Source: an uncultured Erysipelotrichaceae bacterium (GTDB lineage: Bacteria > Bacillota_I > Bacilli_A > RFN20 > CAG-826). From it: 37,116 nucleotides of DNA. The notes beneath the pieces were generated by a model, which saw only the letters and a list, made by a program, of their open reading frames with translations, did no database searches and had not been told where the DNA came from. Numbering within the stretch: position 1 is the stretch's first letter; the number at the start of each line of letters is the position of its first letter. Below, piece after piece: positions 15,416-24,021 of the stretch. Location: contig CADBUF010000073.1 of NCBI GenBank assembly GCA_902797795.1, positions 1 through 37,116 on the forward strand. Direction: 5' to 3'. The translations under genes and the position numbers were made by a program.

Positions 15416-17803
15416 TTACATTCTTAGTTGTGCGTTATAGACTTTTCCTAATTCAAATTTAATCTTATCAAGGGTGTCATTAATCTCTTTGTCAGTTAAA
15501 GTACCTTCTTTACTTAAAGAGATAGAAATAGCGACACTCTTAAAGCCTTTAAAGATGTTTTCGCCTTCATAAACGTCAAAGATTTTAACATCCTTAACAA
15601 GGCTATTACCGTTTTTCTTCACGAGTTTAATGATGTCACTTGCCGCTACATCTTTATTAATAATAAAGGCAAGGTCACGATTAACGCTTGGGAATTTAGA
15701 AATAGGACTCATTTTACTGATGGTAACTTTACTATTTAAAAGTGGATCTAAATTCATTTCTAAAACAATCACGTTACCTTTTAATCCCAAGGATTTTAAG
15801 GCTACTGGATGGAGTTCGCCAAAGACACCAACACATTCATTTTGGAAGATGATTTTCGCGCTCTTACCTGGATGGAGTTCGTCTTTGTCGCTACTATAAC
15901 GTTCAAATCTATATCGAGATTGTTCAATTCCAAGAAGGGTAAATATGTCTTCAACAATTCCTTTCATGTGATAGAAATCATATGGTTCTTTTTCCATTAA
16001 TTCACGTTTTAAATAATTGCCGCATAAAACAATCGCGAGGTGTTCGCTTCTACTAGAAAGAGACACCATATTAGAAGTCTCAAATAAGGCTAAATCTTTG
16101 TTTTGACGGTTGAAATTATAACTAGCGGATTCAAGCAAAGCATAAAGGATGTGTGTCCTAAATACTTCTCTTTCATCGGTTAATGGATTAAGAAGTTCAT
16201 AATGTTCTTCATCATTTAATAAATTAAATTTTTTACTATTTTCTTTAGAAAGGAGTGAATAGGTTAAGCATTCATCAAGGCCAATTCCTCTTAATGATTC
16301 ACGAATCTGTCTTAAGCGATATTGCTGAGTAGTAAGTCCACCAACTCTCACATCTAAAGTAGGTAAAACACTCTTCACGTGATCAAATCCTAATAAACGA
16401 ATTATTTCTTCAGAAATATCAGCTTCATTAAAGACATCTAATCTAAATGAAGGAACCTTAACCAAAAATTCATCACTAGAAGAATCTTTAACATCAAAAT
16501 GAAGCTTGTTAAGAACACTCATCATTTCTTCTTTAGAGAACTCAGTTCCTAAACGATTATTAATGCGTTTAGTGGAACATTTTATTTCTCTCACTACTTC
16601 TGGTTTATCTAAATAATTGACGATATTAGAGAATTTTTTGCCTTCACAATATTCTTTAATCAAATAAGAGGCAAAGTTAATAACATCAAGGGCTTGATAA
16701 CGATTTGTCCCTTTTACAAAACGAGAAGATGATTCACTACTAAGTCCTAAGCGAGATGAAGTGTGACGAATTGAAGCTCCATCAAAGAAAGCAGATTCGA
16801 TATAGATATTTTTAGTCTTATCATCTACCGCGCATTCTTTAGAGCCCATTACTCCACCTAAACACATCGCTTTGTTATTACAAGTAATAACAATATCACC
16901 AGGAATTACTTCGTATGTTTTTTCATCAAGAGCAACAAAATTAACACTTAAATCATCTTTAGCGATTAATTCATGTTTATCAAGTTTATCTTTATCATAC
17001 ATGTGTAATGGTTGACCAGTTAAAAGCATGACATAGTTACCAATATCAACAATGTTATTGATACTTCTAATACCCATCGCTCTTAATGCTTCTTTCATGA
17101 ATTTAGGAGAATCTTTAATAACAATGTCATTTATTTCGCGACCAGCGAATTGTAAACATTTGTCTGTTTTTGATCCAACCACTAAATCAGTTTTAAAATT
17201 ATCATCAACTTTAAAAGTTGGAATATTAACTTTTCTATTAAAAATGGCTCCAACTTCTTTAGCAACATTATATAAGGATAATAAGTCTGGACGATTGGCT
17301 AAAATCTTTAAATTTAAGACTTCATCATCTAGGCCTAAATAACCTAAAACATCTTTCTCTCCAATAGGAGCAGACTCTGGTAATTCTTCAATTCCCGATG
17401 TTTGTTTTTCGCTTAAATATTTACTATCGACACCAAGTTCAAGAAGGGAACAGCACATTCCGTTTGATTCCACTCCTCTAATAGAAGAAGCTTTAATTTC
17501 TCCTCCAGGGAGTTTGGCGCCGACACGAGCAACAATGACTTTTAATCCCTTTCTAGCATTAGGAGCGCCACATACGATTTGTTCTACCTTATCTCCTAAA
17601 TCAACTTTTAAAACATGGAGATGATCACTATCTGGATGCTTTTCACATTCGAGAATGTGTCCAATAACTAGATTAGTTCCACTAGCAAGCTTACTAACTT
17701 CTTCGACTTCAATACCCGCAAAAGTTAAACCGTTAGCGATTTCTTCACTAGTTAAATCATTTAAATCAACGTATTTTTTGAGTTCTTTAACACTAACTAA
17801 CAT
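15416..17803 (-). CDS. pheT: Phenylalanyl-tRNA synthetase beta subunit
   Basis: A 795-residue beta chain of the (alpha-beta)2 PheRS. The N-terminal EMAP/tRNA-binding OB domain (LVIGHILECEKHPDSDHL) is present, followed by the B3/4 editing module (AGREINDIVIKDSP...GIRSINNIVDIGNYVM), the B5 domain and a C-terminal FDX-ACB domain (ISKFPSVNRDLAFI). Full length, so editing of Tyr-tRNA(Phe) is likely retained. GGAGG lies 7 bases before the ATG. It follows pheS directly. Confidence 0.97.
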   Translation of the reverse strand: MLVSVKELKKYVDLNDLTSEEIANGLTFAGIEVEEVSKLASGTNLVIGHILECEKHPDSDHLHVLKVDLGDKVEQIVCGAPNARKGLKVIVARVGAKLPGGEIKASSIRGVESNGMCCSLLELGVDSKYLSEKQTSGIEELPESAPIGEKDVLGYLGLDDEVLNLKILANRPDLLSLYNVAKEVGAIFNRKVNIPTFKVDDNFKTDLVVGSKTDKCLQFAGREINDIVIKDSPKFMKEALRAMGIRSINNIVDIGNYVMLLTGQPLHMYDKDKLDKHELIAKDDLSVNFVALDEKTYEVIPGDIVITCNNKAMCLGGVMGSKECAVDDKTKNIYIESAFFDGASIRHTSSRLGLSSESSSRFVKGTNRYQALDVINFASYLIKEYCEGKKFSNIVNYLDKPEVVREIKCSTKRINNRLGTEFSKEEMMSVLNKLHFDVKDSSSDEFLVKVPSFRLDVFNEADISEEIIRLLGFDHVKSVLPTLDVRVGGLTTQQYRLRQIRESLRGIGLDECLTYSLLSKENSKKFNLLNDEEHYELLNPLTDEREVFRTHILYALLESASYNFNRQNKDLALFETSNMVSLSSRSEHLAIVLCGNYLKRELMEKEPYDFYHMKGIVEDIFTLLGIEQSRYRFERYSSDKDELHPGKSAKIIFQNECVGVFGELHPVALKSLGLKGNVIVLEMNLDPLLNSKVTISKMSPISKFPSVNRDLAFIINKDVAASDIIKLVKKNGNSLVKDVKIFDVYEGENIFKGFKSVAISISLSKEGTLTDKEINDTLDKIKFELGKVYNAQLRM

Positions 17804-17816
17804 GATGATACCTCCA

Positions 17817-18854
17817 TTAAGCCTTTCGACGATATTGATGTAAGAATCTTACATCGTTTTGATAAAATCTGCGGATATCATCGATACCAAATCTAAGGAT
17901 AGCCACTCTTTCAATACCAATGCCAAAGGCAAAACCGCTATATTCATCAGGATCATAACCATTCATCTTTAAAACATTTGGATGGACCATTCCACCACCA
18001 AGAATTTCAATATAGCCAGTTCCTTTACACATTGAGCAACCTTTTCCACCACAATTAGCACAGGTGATGTCAACTTCAACACTAGGTTCAGTAAATGGGA
18101 AATATGAAGGTCTAAGACGAATTTCACGTTTCTCACCAAACATCTTTTTGGCAAATAATTCTAACGTGGCTTTAAGATGGCCAATATTTATATTTTTATC
18201 AATTACAAGTCCCTCGATTTGAGCAAATTGATGACTATGAGTCGCATCATCATCATCGCGACGATAAGTTTTACCAGGACAAATAATTCTAATTGGTTTA
18301 CCATTTGCTTCTTGCATGACATGTGCTTGAACAGGAGAGGTATGTGTTCTTAAGAGAACATTATCGGAAATATAAAAGGTGTCTTGCATGTCTCTAGCAG
18401 GATGGTCTTTTGGAATATTTAAGAGTTCAAAGTTAAACAAATCAGTTTCCACTTCTGGACCATCAGCTACTTCAAATCCCATGTTGAGGAAGATGTCTGT
18501 AATTTCATCTTTGACCACATAAAATGGATTTTGACCACCTAGTTCTACTTTTCTACTAGGAAGAGTGATATCGATAGTTTCACTTTTAAGTTTTTTATCA
18601 AGTTCGTTTTTACGAAGTTCGGCTTCTTTTTTTGCGAGTTCTTCACTGATGCGATTCCTGACATCATTTAAATTTTTACCAAATTCTTTTCTTTCTTCTG
18701 GTGGTAAATTTGCTAGCTCACTCATCAAGGAAGAAAGGACACTTTTCTTAGCAAGGAATTTAATTTTCAACTCTTGAAGCTTGTTGGTGTCTTCTGATTG
18801 CTGAATTTCATTCATTGCTAGAGAATAAATTTCATTAATATTTTTGTTTTCCAT
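17817..18854 (-). CDS. pheS: Phenylalanyl-tRNA synthetase alpha subunit
   Basis: A 345-residue catalytic subunit. An N-terminal coiled coil is followed by class II motifs: the motif 2 region RIICPGKTYRRDDDDATHSHQF, the cysteine loop CANCGGKGCSMCKGTGYIE, and motif 3 FAFGIGIERVAILRFGI. The ATG at 18854 (MENKNINEI) has AAAGGTG 9 bases upstream; an in-frame ATG 13 codons earlier overlaps a TATACT promoter hexamer (18889-18884). There is no room for a T-box leader between the preceding terminator and the start. Confidence 0.97.
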   Translation of the reverse strand: MENKNINEIYSLAMNEIQQSEDTNKLQELKIKFLAKKSVLSSLMSELANLPPEERKEFGKNLNDVRNRISEELAKKEAELRKNELDKKLKSETIDITLPSRKVELGGQNPFYVVKDEITDIFLNMGFEVADGPEVETDLFNFELLNIPKDHPARDMQDTFYISDNVLLRTHTSPVQAHVMQEANGKPIRIICPGKTYRRDDDDATHSHQFAQIEGLVIDKNINIGHLKATLELFAKKMFGEKREIRLRPSYFPFTEPSVEVDITCANCGGKGCSMCKGTGYIEILGGGMVHPNVLKMNGYDPDEYSGFAFGIGIERVAILRFGIDDIRRFYQNDVRFLHQYRRKA

Positions 18855-18892
18855 AACTCTATGCACCTTTATATCAGTTAAAAAGTATATCA

Positions 18893-18928
18893 CAAAAAAA
18901 GGGTTTTGAAATGTTATTTCATTTCCCC
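18893..18928 (-). terminator. Terminator after the SpoU methyltransferase gene
   Basis: The minus strand can fold GAAATG against CATTTC, extended by GGG against CCC across a small internal loop, followed by seven T. It lies about 40 bases after the methyltransferase stop and abuts the pheS promoter. Confidence 0.6.
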
Positions 18929-18968
18929 TTTTATATTAATACTTAACTAAGGATAGAAGATAGATGTA

Positions 18969-19685
18969 TTAATGAATTTTATTCATTAAGATTCCACCGG
19001 CGACCGAAACATTGAGGGAATCAATGTTACTAATTGGAATAATCACAGAATTAGTCGCTAGTTTTTTGCTATCTTTAGAAACACCATGAGATTCATTACC
19101 AAGGACGAGTACGAAACGTTTCTCAAGCTTTAAATTATTAAAATCAATCGCATCTTTAGATAAATCGCTAACAATGATTTGATGCGTATTTTTATAATCA
19201 CTTAATTTACCTTTTCTAACTGGGATAGCAAATATCGCACCTTTAGAAGAGTTAATAACTTTATCATTATAAACGGAGACACAGTTTTCACTAGTAAGCA
19301 CTAAGTCATAATTAAAAGCTAAAGCAGTTCTAATTAATGTGCCCATATTACCTGGGTCACTAATTTCATCAAGATAAAGAATTTTGTTTGGTTCTTTAAC
19401 CTCTTTATCATCCATTTTGGCAATGAAGACAACGCCCTCAGGATTAACATTACTACTAAGCTTTTTTAATATATCTTCACTCACCAAATTCAAAGGGATA
19501 TTTTCTGGTAAATCAATATATTCACTAGCGAAAACTTCCACTACGAGATTTTGAGCTAACGCCATTTCAAGAGACTTCAAAGTCTCGGCTAAAAACATTT
19601 TATGAATTTTACGGTATTTGTTTTCTTTGAGTGAGTATGCAAATTTCACTCTAGGATTGTCTTTAGAAGTAATTGCTTTAATCAT
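18969..19685 (-). CDS. SpoU/TrmH-family RNA 2'-O-methyltransferase (YsgA-like)
   Basis: A 238-residue SPOUT enzyme. An N-terminal substrate-binding domain (ITSKDNPRVK, MFLAETLKSLEMAL) precedes the trefoil-knot SAM-binding motifs: DEISDPGNMGTLIRTA (motif 1), VLGNESHGVS (motif 2) and IPISNIDSLNVSVAGGILM (motif 3). B. subtilis ysgA, of the same family, also lies just upstream of pheS. The RNA target (probably 23S rRNA) is not shown by sequence. The ATG overlaps the upstream gene's TGA by four bases (ATGA), implying coupling. Confidence 0.92.
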   Translation of the reverse strand: MIKAITSKDNPRVKFAYSLKENKYRKIHKMFLAETLKSLEMALAQNLVVEVFASEYIDLPENIPLNLVSEDILKKLSSNVNPEGVVFIAKMDDKEVKEPNKILYLDEISDPGNMGTLIRTALAFNYDLVLTSENCVSVYNDKVINSSKGAIFAIPVRKGKLSDYKNTHQIIVSDLSKDAIDFNNLKLEKRFVLVLGNESHGVSKDSKKLATNSVIIPISNIDSLNVSVAGGILMNKIH

Positions 19686-20317
19686 TTGAATACTCCTTTT
19701 CTAAGTTTGGTGTGACATGAGTCGTAATCTGGATAATATTTATATACTACATCATAAAATTTCTTTGAATGGTTAAACACTAGGATATGTGCTAATTCAT
19801 GAACTACCACTGAATCAATAATTGCAAATGAATAATGGATGAGAGTGAAAGCAAAGTTGATGTTTTTACTATATTTCGAATTGCTTCCATATCGAGAAGT
19901 CATATTTCTAACATTGATCGTATAAGAAGGAACATTCATTAGTCCTTCATAATATCTAACTCTTTGAGTGATGATGTCTTTAAAGATAGGTTTTAATTTC
20001 TTTAATAAATCATCATGGTCTTTATAATTAATTTCTTTATAGCCAGATAATGACAATTTGCCACTTGTATTAATGATATATTTTTCACCAAATAGATAGA
20101 TATAATTATCTCCGATTGGTTTTTCCTTGCTGGAACGCTTGATGAGACCTTCTCCAAATTGATTTAGACCATTAATAAGAGTGTGCCTACCAACGAATGG
20201 ATGACAAGAAATATAGAACTTATCATCTTTAAATCGATAATGAATGTTCTTAATTCTTTTATGAGTGACGATCACTTCATATTCTTTGTCATTTACTTTG
20301 TAAAAGAAATTCTTCAT
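19682..20317 (-). CDS. YgjP-type (DUF45) zinc metallopeptidase
   Basis: A 211-residue cytoplasmic protein. The zinc site is VVHELAHILVFNHSKKFYDVV, i.e. HExxH with a third His downstream and the KF(Y/W) that marks the YgjP/SprT-like family. RNMTSRYGSNSK matches the family's arginine/tryptophan-type segment before it. The function of the family is poorly known. I chose the ATG at 20317 (MKNFFYKV) because the ATG at 20329 lies within the -10 hexamer. No Shine-Dalgarno; the transcript is predicted to begin 1-4 bases before this ATG. It is cotranscribed with the methyltransferase. Confidence 0.85.
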   Translation of the reverse strand: MKNFFYKVNDKEYEVIVTHKRIKNIHYRFKDDKFYISCHPFVGRHTLINGLNQFGEGLIKRSSKEKPIGDNYIYLFGEKYIINTSGKLSLSGYKEINYKDHDDLLKKLKPIFKDIITQRVRYYEGLMNVPSYTINVRNMTSRYGSNSKYSKNINFAFTLIHYSFAIIDSVVVHELAHILVFNHSKKFYDVVYKYYPDYDSCHTKLRKGVFK

Positions 20318-20327
20318 ACCAAAAAAC

Positions 20328-20364
20328 ATTATATATTGAATAGCATTTCTAACAAATATAAAAT
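20328..20364. promoter_or_regulatory. Interleaved divergent promoters of YgjP and DUF523 genes
   Basis: Plus strand: TTGAAT (20336-20341), 17 bp, TAAAAT (20359-20364) for the DUF523 gene. Minus strand: TTGTTA (20355-20350), 16 bp, TATAAT (20333-20328) for the YgjP gene. The two promoters occupy the same bases, so polymerase can use only one at a time. Both predict starts within about 10 bases of an ATG without a ribosome binding site. Confidence 0.6.
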
Positions 20365-20374
20365 AACTAAGGTT

Positions 20375-20806
20375 ATGGAAAAAATACTTATAAGTGCCTG
20401 TTTAGTTGGTGACAAGGTGAGATACGATGGGAAAAGCCAATATAATCCTTTAATTAAAGAATTACTCGAAAAATATGAGCTTGTCCCTTTTTGTCCTGAA
20501 GTTGAAGGAGGGTTAAAAACCCCACGCACACCTAGTGAAATTGTCAAAGACAAAGTCATTAATAAAGATGGACAAGACGTCAGCAAACAATATAAGGAAG
20601 GCGCTCTTTTAGCGCTCAACATTTGTAAATATCTCCACATTGAAAAAGCAATTCTTAAAGATGCTTCTCCTAGCTGTGGGGTAAACGAGATTCATAATGG
20701 CAAATTTGATGGAAAGCTCATCAAAGGAAAAGGAATTACCACTAGATTACTAGAGGCTAATGGAATTACTGTTTATAGTGATTCTCAAATTGAGAAATTG
20801 TTATAA
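20375..20806 (+). CDS. DUF523 family protein
   Basis: A 143-residue protein of the DUF523 (YbbK) family, function unknown. Family motifs are ILISACLVGDKVRYDG at the N terminus, FCPEVEGGLKTPRTPSEI in the middle and LKDASPSCGV, with conserved cysteines that suggest a metal or thiol role. The ATG at 20375 starts the conserved domain; longer in-frame extensions overlap the divergent gene. Only a weak AAGG precedes it, and the mRNA should be nearly leaderless. Confidence 0.9.
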   Translation: MEKILISACLVGDKVRYDGKSQYNPLIKELLEKYELVPFCPEVEGGLKTPRTPSEIVKDKVINKDGQDVSKQYKEGALLALNICKYLHIEKAILKDASPSCGVNEIHNGKFDGKLIKGKGITTRLLEANGITVYSDSQIEKLL

Positions 20807-20830
20807 AAAACAACCTTTAGGTTGTTCTTA
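20805..20830. terminator. Bidirectional terminator between convergent genes
   Basis: AACAACC / GGTTGTT forms a 7-bp stem with loop TTTA. A- and T-rich flanks serve both strands. It fills the 21-bp gap between the DUF523 gene and the convergent phosphatase gene. Confidence 0.75.
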
Positions 20831-21607
20831 TTCTAAATATAATCTTCTAAGACGATTAACATCCACTTCCAGGATGTTTTTTATATAATTAAGAACACTT
20901 CCGCAATGTCTTTCAACTTCTTCAATCGCGTGGTTAAGATATTCAATTCTAGCAGAGAACACATCAATCAACGCTTGTTCATAATCAACATTATAATAAG
21001 GTTTGTCTTTAAGCATCTGTTTATACGTAATGATTTTGCCTTCCATCGCTTCATTAGTTAAAAGATAATCAGTTTTCGTATCTTCTAAAGAAACACCTAA
21101 GGCAGTTTCAAGCAAAAATGACGCTAATCCAGCGCGATCTTTTCCTTGAGAACAATGAAAATAGACGACTCTATTATCATTTAGTAAAACTTTAAAAAAG
21201 TTTTTATATGCTTCTATTCCTTTTGGAGTCAATAGTAACTCGGGATAAATTCGATGCATGTGGCCAAAGCCATCAACTGATTCACCTAAAAACCATAATA
21301 AATTGCTATCATCAAAATCATTTTTGGTTTTAAGATTATCGTCATTGGATTCATCAAGAGCGGGGAAATTATGATATTTCACACCCATAAAGACATAATC
21401 AGGACGAGAAAGATATTCAACACTACTACGAAAATCAACAATATCCGTAAGTCGAAGTGAGTTAATTAATTTGATGTCATTATCGCTAACACGGCCAAGA
21501 AAACCACCTCGATATAGCCTACCAAATTTAACCTTCTTTCCGTTAAATCCGACTAATCCACCGAGATCTCTAACGTTCTTTTGATAAGATAAATCAATTT
21601 TCTTCAT
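20828..21607 (-). CDS. Tyrosine-protein phosphatase (Y_phosphatase3/LipA type)
   Basis: A 259-residue protein with the cysteine-phosphatase loop HCSQGKDRAG (CX5R) at about residues 152-161 and the N-terminal NVRDLGG and YRGGFLGRVS motifs of the family that hydrolyses phosphotyrosine or phosphoinositides. The DFRSSVEYLSRPD segment also fits. No signal peptide, so it is cytoplasmic. It is transcribed alone, and the ATG is only 6 bases from a TATAGT hexamer with no Shine-Dalgarno. Substrate unknown. Confidence 0.88.
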   Translation of the reverse strand: MKKIDLSYQKNVRDLGGLVGFNGKKVKFGRLYRGGFLGRVSDNDIKLINSLRLTDIVDFRSSVEYLSRPDYVFMGVKYHNFPALDESNDDNLKTKNDFDDSNLLWFLGESVDGFGHMHRIYPELLLTPKGIEAYKNFFKVLLNDNRVVYFHCSQGKDRAGLASFLLETALGVSLEDTKTDYLLTNEAMEGKIITYKQMLKDKPYYNVDYEQALIDVFSARIEYLNHAIEEVERHCGSVLNYIKNILEVDVNRLRRLYLE

Positions 21608-21613
21608 ACATTA

Positions 21614-21619
21614 ACTATA
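21614..21619 (-). promoter_or_regulatory. -10 element of the phosphatase gene
   Basis: TATAGT on the minus strand ends 6 bases before the ATG, predicting a leaderless mRNA. No -35 match is visible. Confidence 0.4.
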
Positions 21620-21659
21620 TCAATATTTACGATAAATATCTTTTCTTTTTAACTTTCAA

Positions 21660-21665
21660 TATAAT
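21660..21665 (+). promoter_or_regulatory. -10 element of ackA
   Basis: A perfect TATAAT lies 42 bases before the ackA ATG, leaving a leader of about 35 bases that contains AAGGAG. The -35 is weak. Confidence 0.4.
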
Positions 21666-21707
21666 TGAAGTTGTGAGATAATTTTTACGGTACATAAGGA
21701 GTTTAAT

Positions 21708-22904
21708 ATGGCAAAAGTATTAACAATCAATTCAGGAAGTTCCTCATTAAAATTTAAACTTTATGAGATGCCAGAAGAAAAAGTTCTTTGCTCTGGTAAT
21801 TGTGAAAAAATTGGTTTAGATTCAGGAATTTTCACAATTAAATATGATGGCAAAAAAGAAGTTAGTGAACCATGCTTTCCTAATCATAAAGTTGCTGCTC
21901 AAAAAGTTGTTGATGAATTATTAGCAAAAAACATCATTTCTAGTTATGACGAAATTAAAGCTGCTGGACATAGAATTGTCCAGGGTGGTAAATATTTCTC
22001 ACATAGCGCTCTATTTGATAGTGACACTGAAGCAAAAATTGAATCTTTGATTCCTCTTGCTCCACTTCATAACGCTGCTCACTTAACATGTTTTAGAGCC
22101 TTTAAAGCGGTCTTACCTAATTGCCCAATGGTGGCGGTTTTTGATACTGCATATCATCAAAGTATGGAACCACAAGACTATGTCTTCCCTATTCCATATG
22201 AATTAAGTGAAAAATATGACATTAGACGTTATGGAGCGCACGGCACCTCTCACAATTATTTAGCCCTCGAAGGTGAAAAATATTTAAAAGATACCAAAGG
22301 AAAGAGAATTATCTCTTGCCATATTGGTTCAGGAGCGTCTATCACCGCAATTAATAACGGTAAATGTGTGGCGACATCTATGGGTTTAACACCATTAGGT
22401 GGAATCATGATGGGCACAAGAACTGGAGACATGGATCCAAGTGTCTTCAACTATGTTGTCAAAGTCACTGGAAAAAGCGCTGAAGAAGTATATCAAATGT
22501 TCAATAAAGAAAGTGGCTTCAAAGGAATGTCCACGGTTGGTCCAGATAGTAGAGACGTTTTAAAAGCAGTTGACGAAGGAAATGAACACGCGATTCTTAC
22601 AAATAAGTTATTTATAAGAAGAATTGCTGATTTCATCGGCCAATATTATGTCCGTTTAGGCGGTGCTGATCTCATTATCTTCTCTGCTGGTATTGGTGAA
22701 AATGAACCAAGAACTAGAAAAGAAGTTGTTGATCAAATTAAAGGTGCATTAGGAGTAGAAATTGACGAAGAATTAAATAGCACAATTCATGGTAAAGAGT
22801 GTCTTATTTCAACTCCAAATAGCAAAATCAAAGTCGCAGTTATTCCAACTGATGAAGAAGTAATGATTGCTAGAGACGCCTACCACATGACCATAGGTAA
22901 ATAA
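21708..22904 (+). CDS. ackA: Acetate kinase
   Basis: A 398-residue ASKHA-fold kinase that interconverts acetyl phosphate plus ADP and acetate plus ATP. Signatures are VLTINSGSSSLKFKLYE at the N terminus and FDTAYHQSM, followed by RRYGAHGTSHNYLA and GLTPLGGIMMGTRTGDMDPS, with the C-terminal FSAGIGENEPRTRKEV. Full length. AAGGAG lies 7 bases before the ATG. The phosphotransacetylase partner is not in the window. It is followed by a DHH phosphoesterase after 2 bases. Confidence 0.98.
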   Translation: MAKVLTINSGSSSLKFKLYEMPEEKVLCSGNCEKIGLDSGIFTIKYDGKKEVSEPCFPNHKVAAQKVVDELLAKNIISSYDEIKAAGHRIVQGGKYFSHSALFDSDTEAKIESLIPLAPLHNAAHLTCFRAFKAVLPNCPMVAVFDTAYHQSMEPQDYVFPIPYELSEKYDIRRYGAHGTSHNYLALEGEKYLKDTKGKRIISCHIGSGASITAINNGKCVATSMGLTPLGGIMMGTRTGDMDPSVFNYVVKVTGKSAEEVYQMFNKESGFKGMSTVGPDSRDVLKAVDEGNEHAILTNKLFIRRIADFIGQYYVRLGGADLIIFSAGIGENEPRTRKEVVDQIKGALGVEIDEELNSTIHGKECLISTPNSKIKVAVIPTDEEVMIARDAYHMTIGK

Positions 22905-22906
22905 CA

Positions 22907-23905
22907 ATGAAAAAAGAATTAGAAATTTTAGAAGTCGGAAAAAGATTCAAATCCGAATTCAAAGAAGTAGAAAAGCTGATTCGTGAATATGATAGAATCG
23001 CAATTTTTAGACATATCATGCCTGATTATGATGCCCTAGGCACACAACTAGGTTTATATCACTTTATCAAAGATAACTTCCCAGAAAAGGAAGTAAAAGT
23101 TTTTGGTGATAATCATGTTACTTTTACTCCACGACTCTTCCAAGAAATGGATAAAGAAAGCGATAGCTGGTTTAATAAAAAATTCCTTTCCATCATCGTT
23201 GACGTTGGTAACATTTCGCGTATTGCTGATCCTCGCTTCCAAAAGGGTGAAAAAATGATCGTTATTGATCACCACCCAAAAACTGAAGACTTTGCTGATG
23301 TTCATATCGTTGACACTTCAAAAGCTGCTGCTAGTGAATTAGTGGTCTCGATGATTTTAAACTTCAAACATAAATATGCTGTCAAAGAAGAAAGCGCTAA
23401 AAATTTCTATATTGCTCTAGTTGGTGATTCTGGTAGGTTCCAATATTCAAGTACCAGCTCACACACATTTAAGATTGCTTCTTTCCTTATAGGATGTGGT
23501 ATCAATCTTAACGAAATATACGGAAATATGTACTTAAAGAATATCGATGACTTACAAGTCACAGCCCATATTCTCAATAACTATAAAATTTCTCCAAAAG
23601 GTGTTGCCTATTACGTTCTTGATGAAAAGATTCAAAAGGATTTGAAGATTACCACTGAAAGAGGAAAAGAAAACGTTAACCTATTTTCTAACATTTCCGG
23701 AATTAACATTTGGTGCTCAATTACTGAGGACACCGATCCAAAAGAACCATGTTGGAGAATATCCATCCGTTCACGTGATTATGTGATTAATGGGGTCGCT
23801 GCTGAATTTGGTGGAGGCGGTCATAAACAAGCAAGTGGAGCAAAAATTGCCACCCTTGATGAACTTCCAAAATTCATTGCAGCCTTAGATGCTTTAATCA
23901 AATAA
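22907..23905 (+). CDS. DHH-DHHA1 phosphoesterase (NrnA-like)
   Basis: A 332-residue protein. DHH motifs are RHIMPDYDALGTQLG (motif I), IIVDVGNISRI (motif II), VIDHHPKTEDF (motif III, the DHH itself) and the DHHA1 C-terminal GGGHKQASGAKI. The family degrades oligoribonucleotides (nanoRNA) and dephosphorylates pAp, using two Mn ions. VDVGN where VDT is more usual is a small departure. It starts 2 bases after ackA without a clear ribosome site, so coupled translation is likely, and a strong terminator follows. Linear dinucleotide hydrolysis (GdpP-like) is possible, but no GdpP membrane or GGDEF part is present. Confidence 0.92.
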   Translation: MKKELEILEVGKRFKSEFKEVEKLIREYDRIAIFRHIMPDYDALGTQLGLYHFIKDNFPEKEVKVFGDNHVTFTPRLFQEMDKESDSWFNKKFLSIIVDVGNISRIADPRFQKGEKMIVIDHHPKTEDFADVHIVDTSKAAASELVVSMILNFKHKYAVKEESAKNFYIALVGDSGRFQYSSTSSHTFKIASFLIGCGINLNEIYGNMYLKNIDDLQVTAHILNNYKISPKGVAYYVLDEKIQKDLKITTERGKENVNLFSNISGINIWCSITEDTDPKEPCWRISIRSRDYVINGVAAEFGGGGHKQASGAKIATLDELPKFIAALDALIK

Positions 23906-23910
23906 CAAAT

Positions 23911-23935
23911 GAGTCGCTTAAATGCGGCTCTTTTT
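23911..23935 (+). terminator. Terminator after ackA and DHH phosphoesterase
   Basis: GAGTCGC / GCGGCTC forms a 7-bp stem (one G-U) with loop TTAAAT, followed by five T. Confidence 0.85.
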
Positions 23936-24008
23936 AATAAGTCGACTTATTGATTTTTTTACTTGTAAATTTTACTAATAGGTAGTTTTATTCATGCTAT
24001 AAAAAGAC

Positions 24009-24021
24009 TATACTATAAGTA
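24009..24021 (+). promoter_or_regulatory. -10 element of dnaE, predicting a leaderless mRNA
   Basis: TATACT (24009-24014) ends 6 bases before the dnaE ATG, with no ribosome binding site between. The -35 match is weak (TTTTAT at 17 bp). Confidence 0.45.

Noticed and set aside
516-20806. Use of TGA as tryptophan, as in Mycoplasma
   Set aside because: The HMA, mutS2, rnhC and YgjP genes end at TGA where the family C terminus is expected, and visible tryptophans are TGG.
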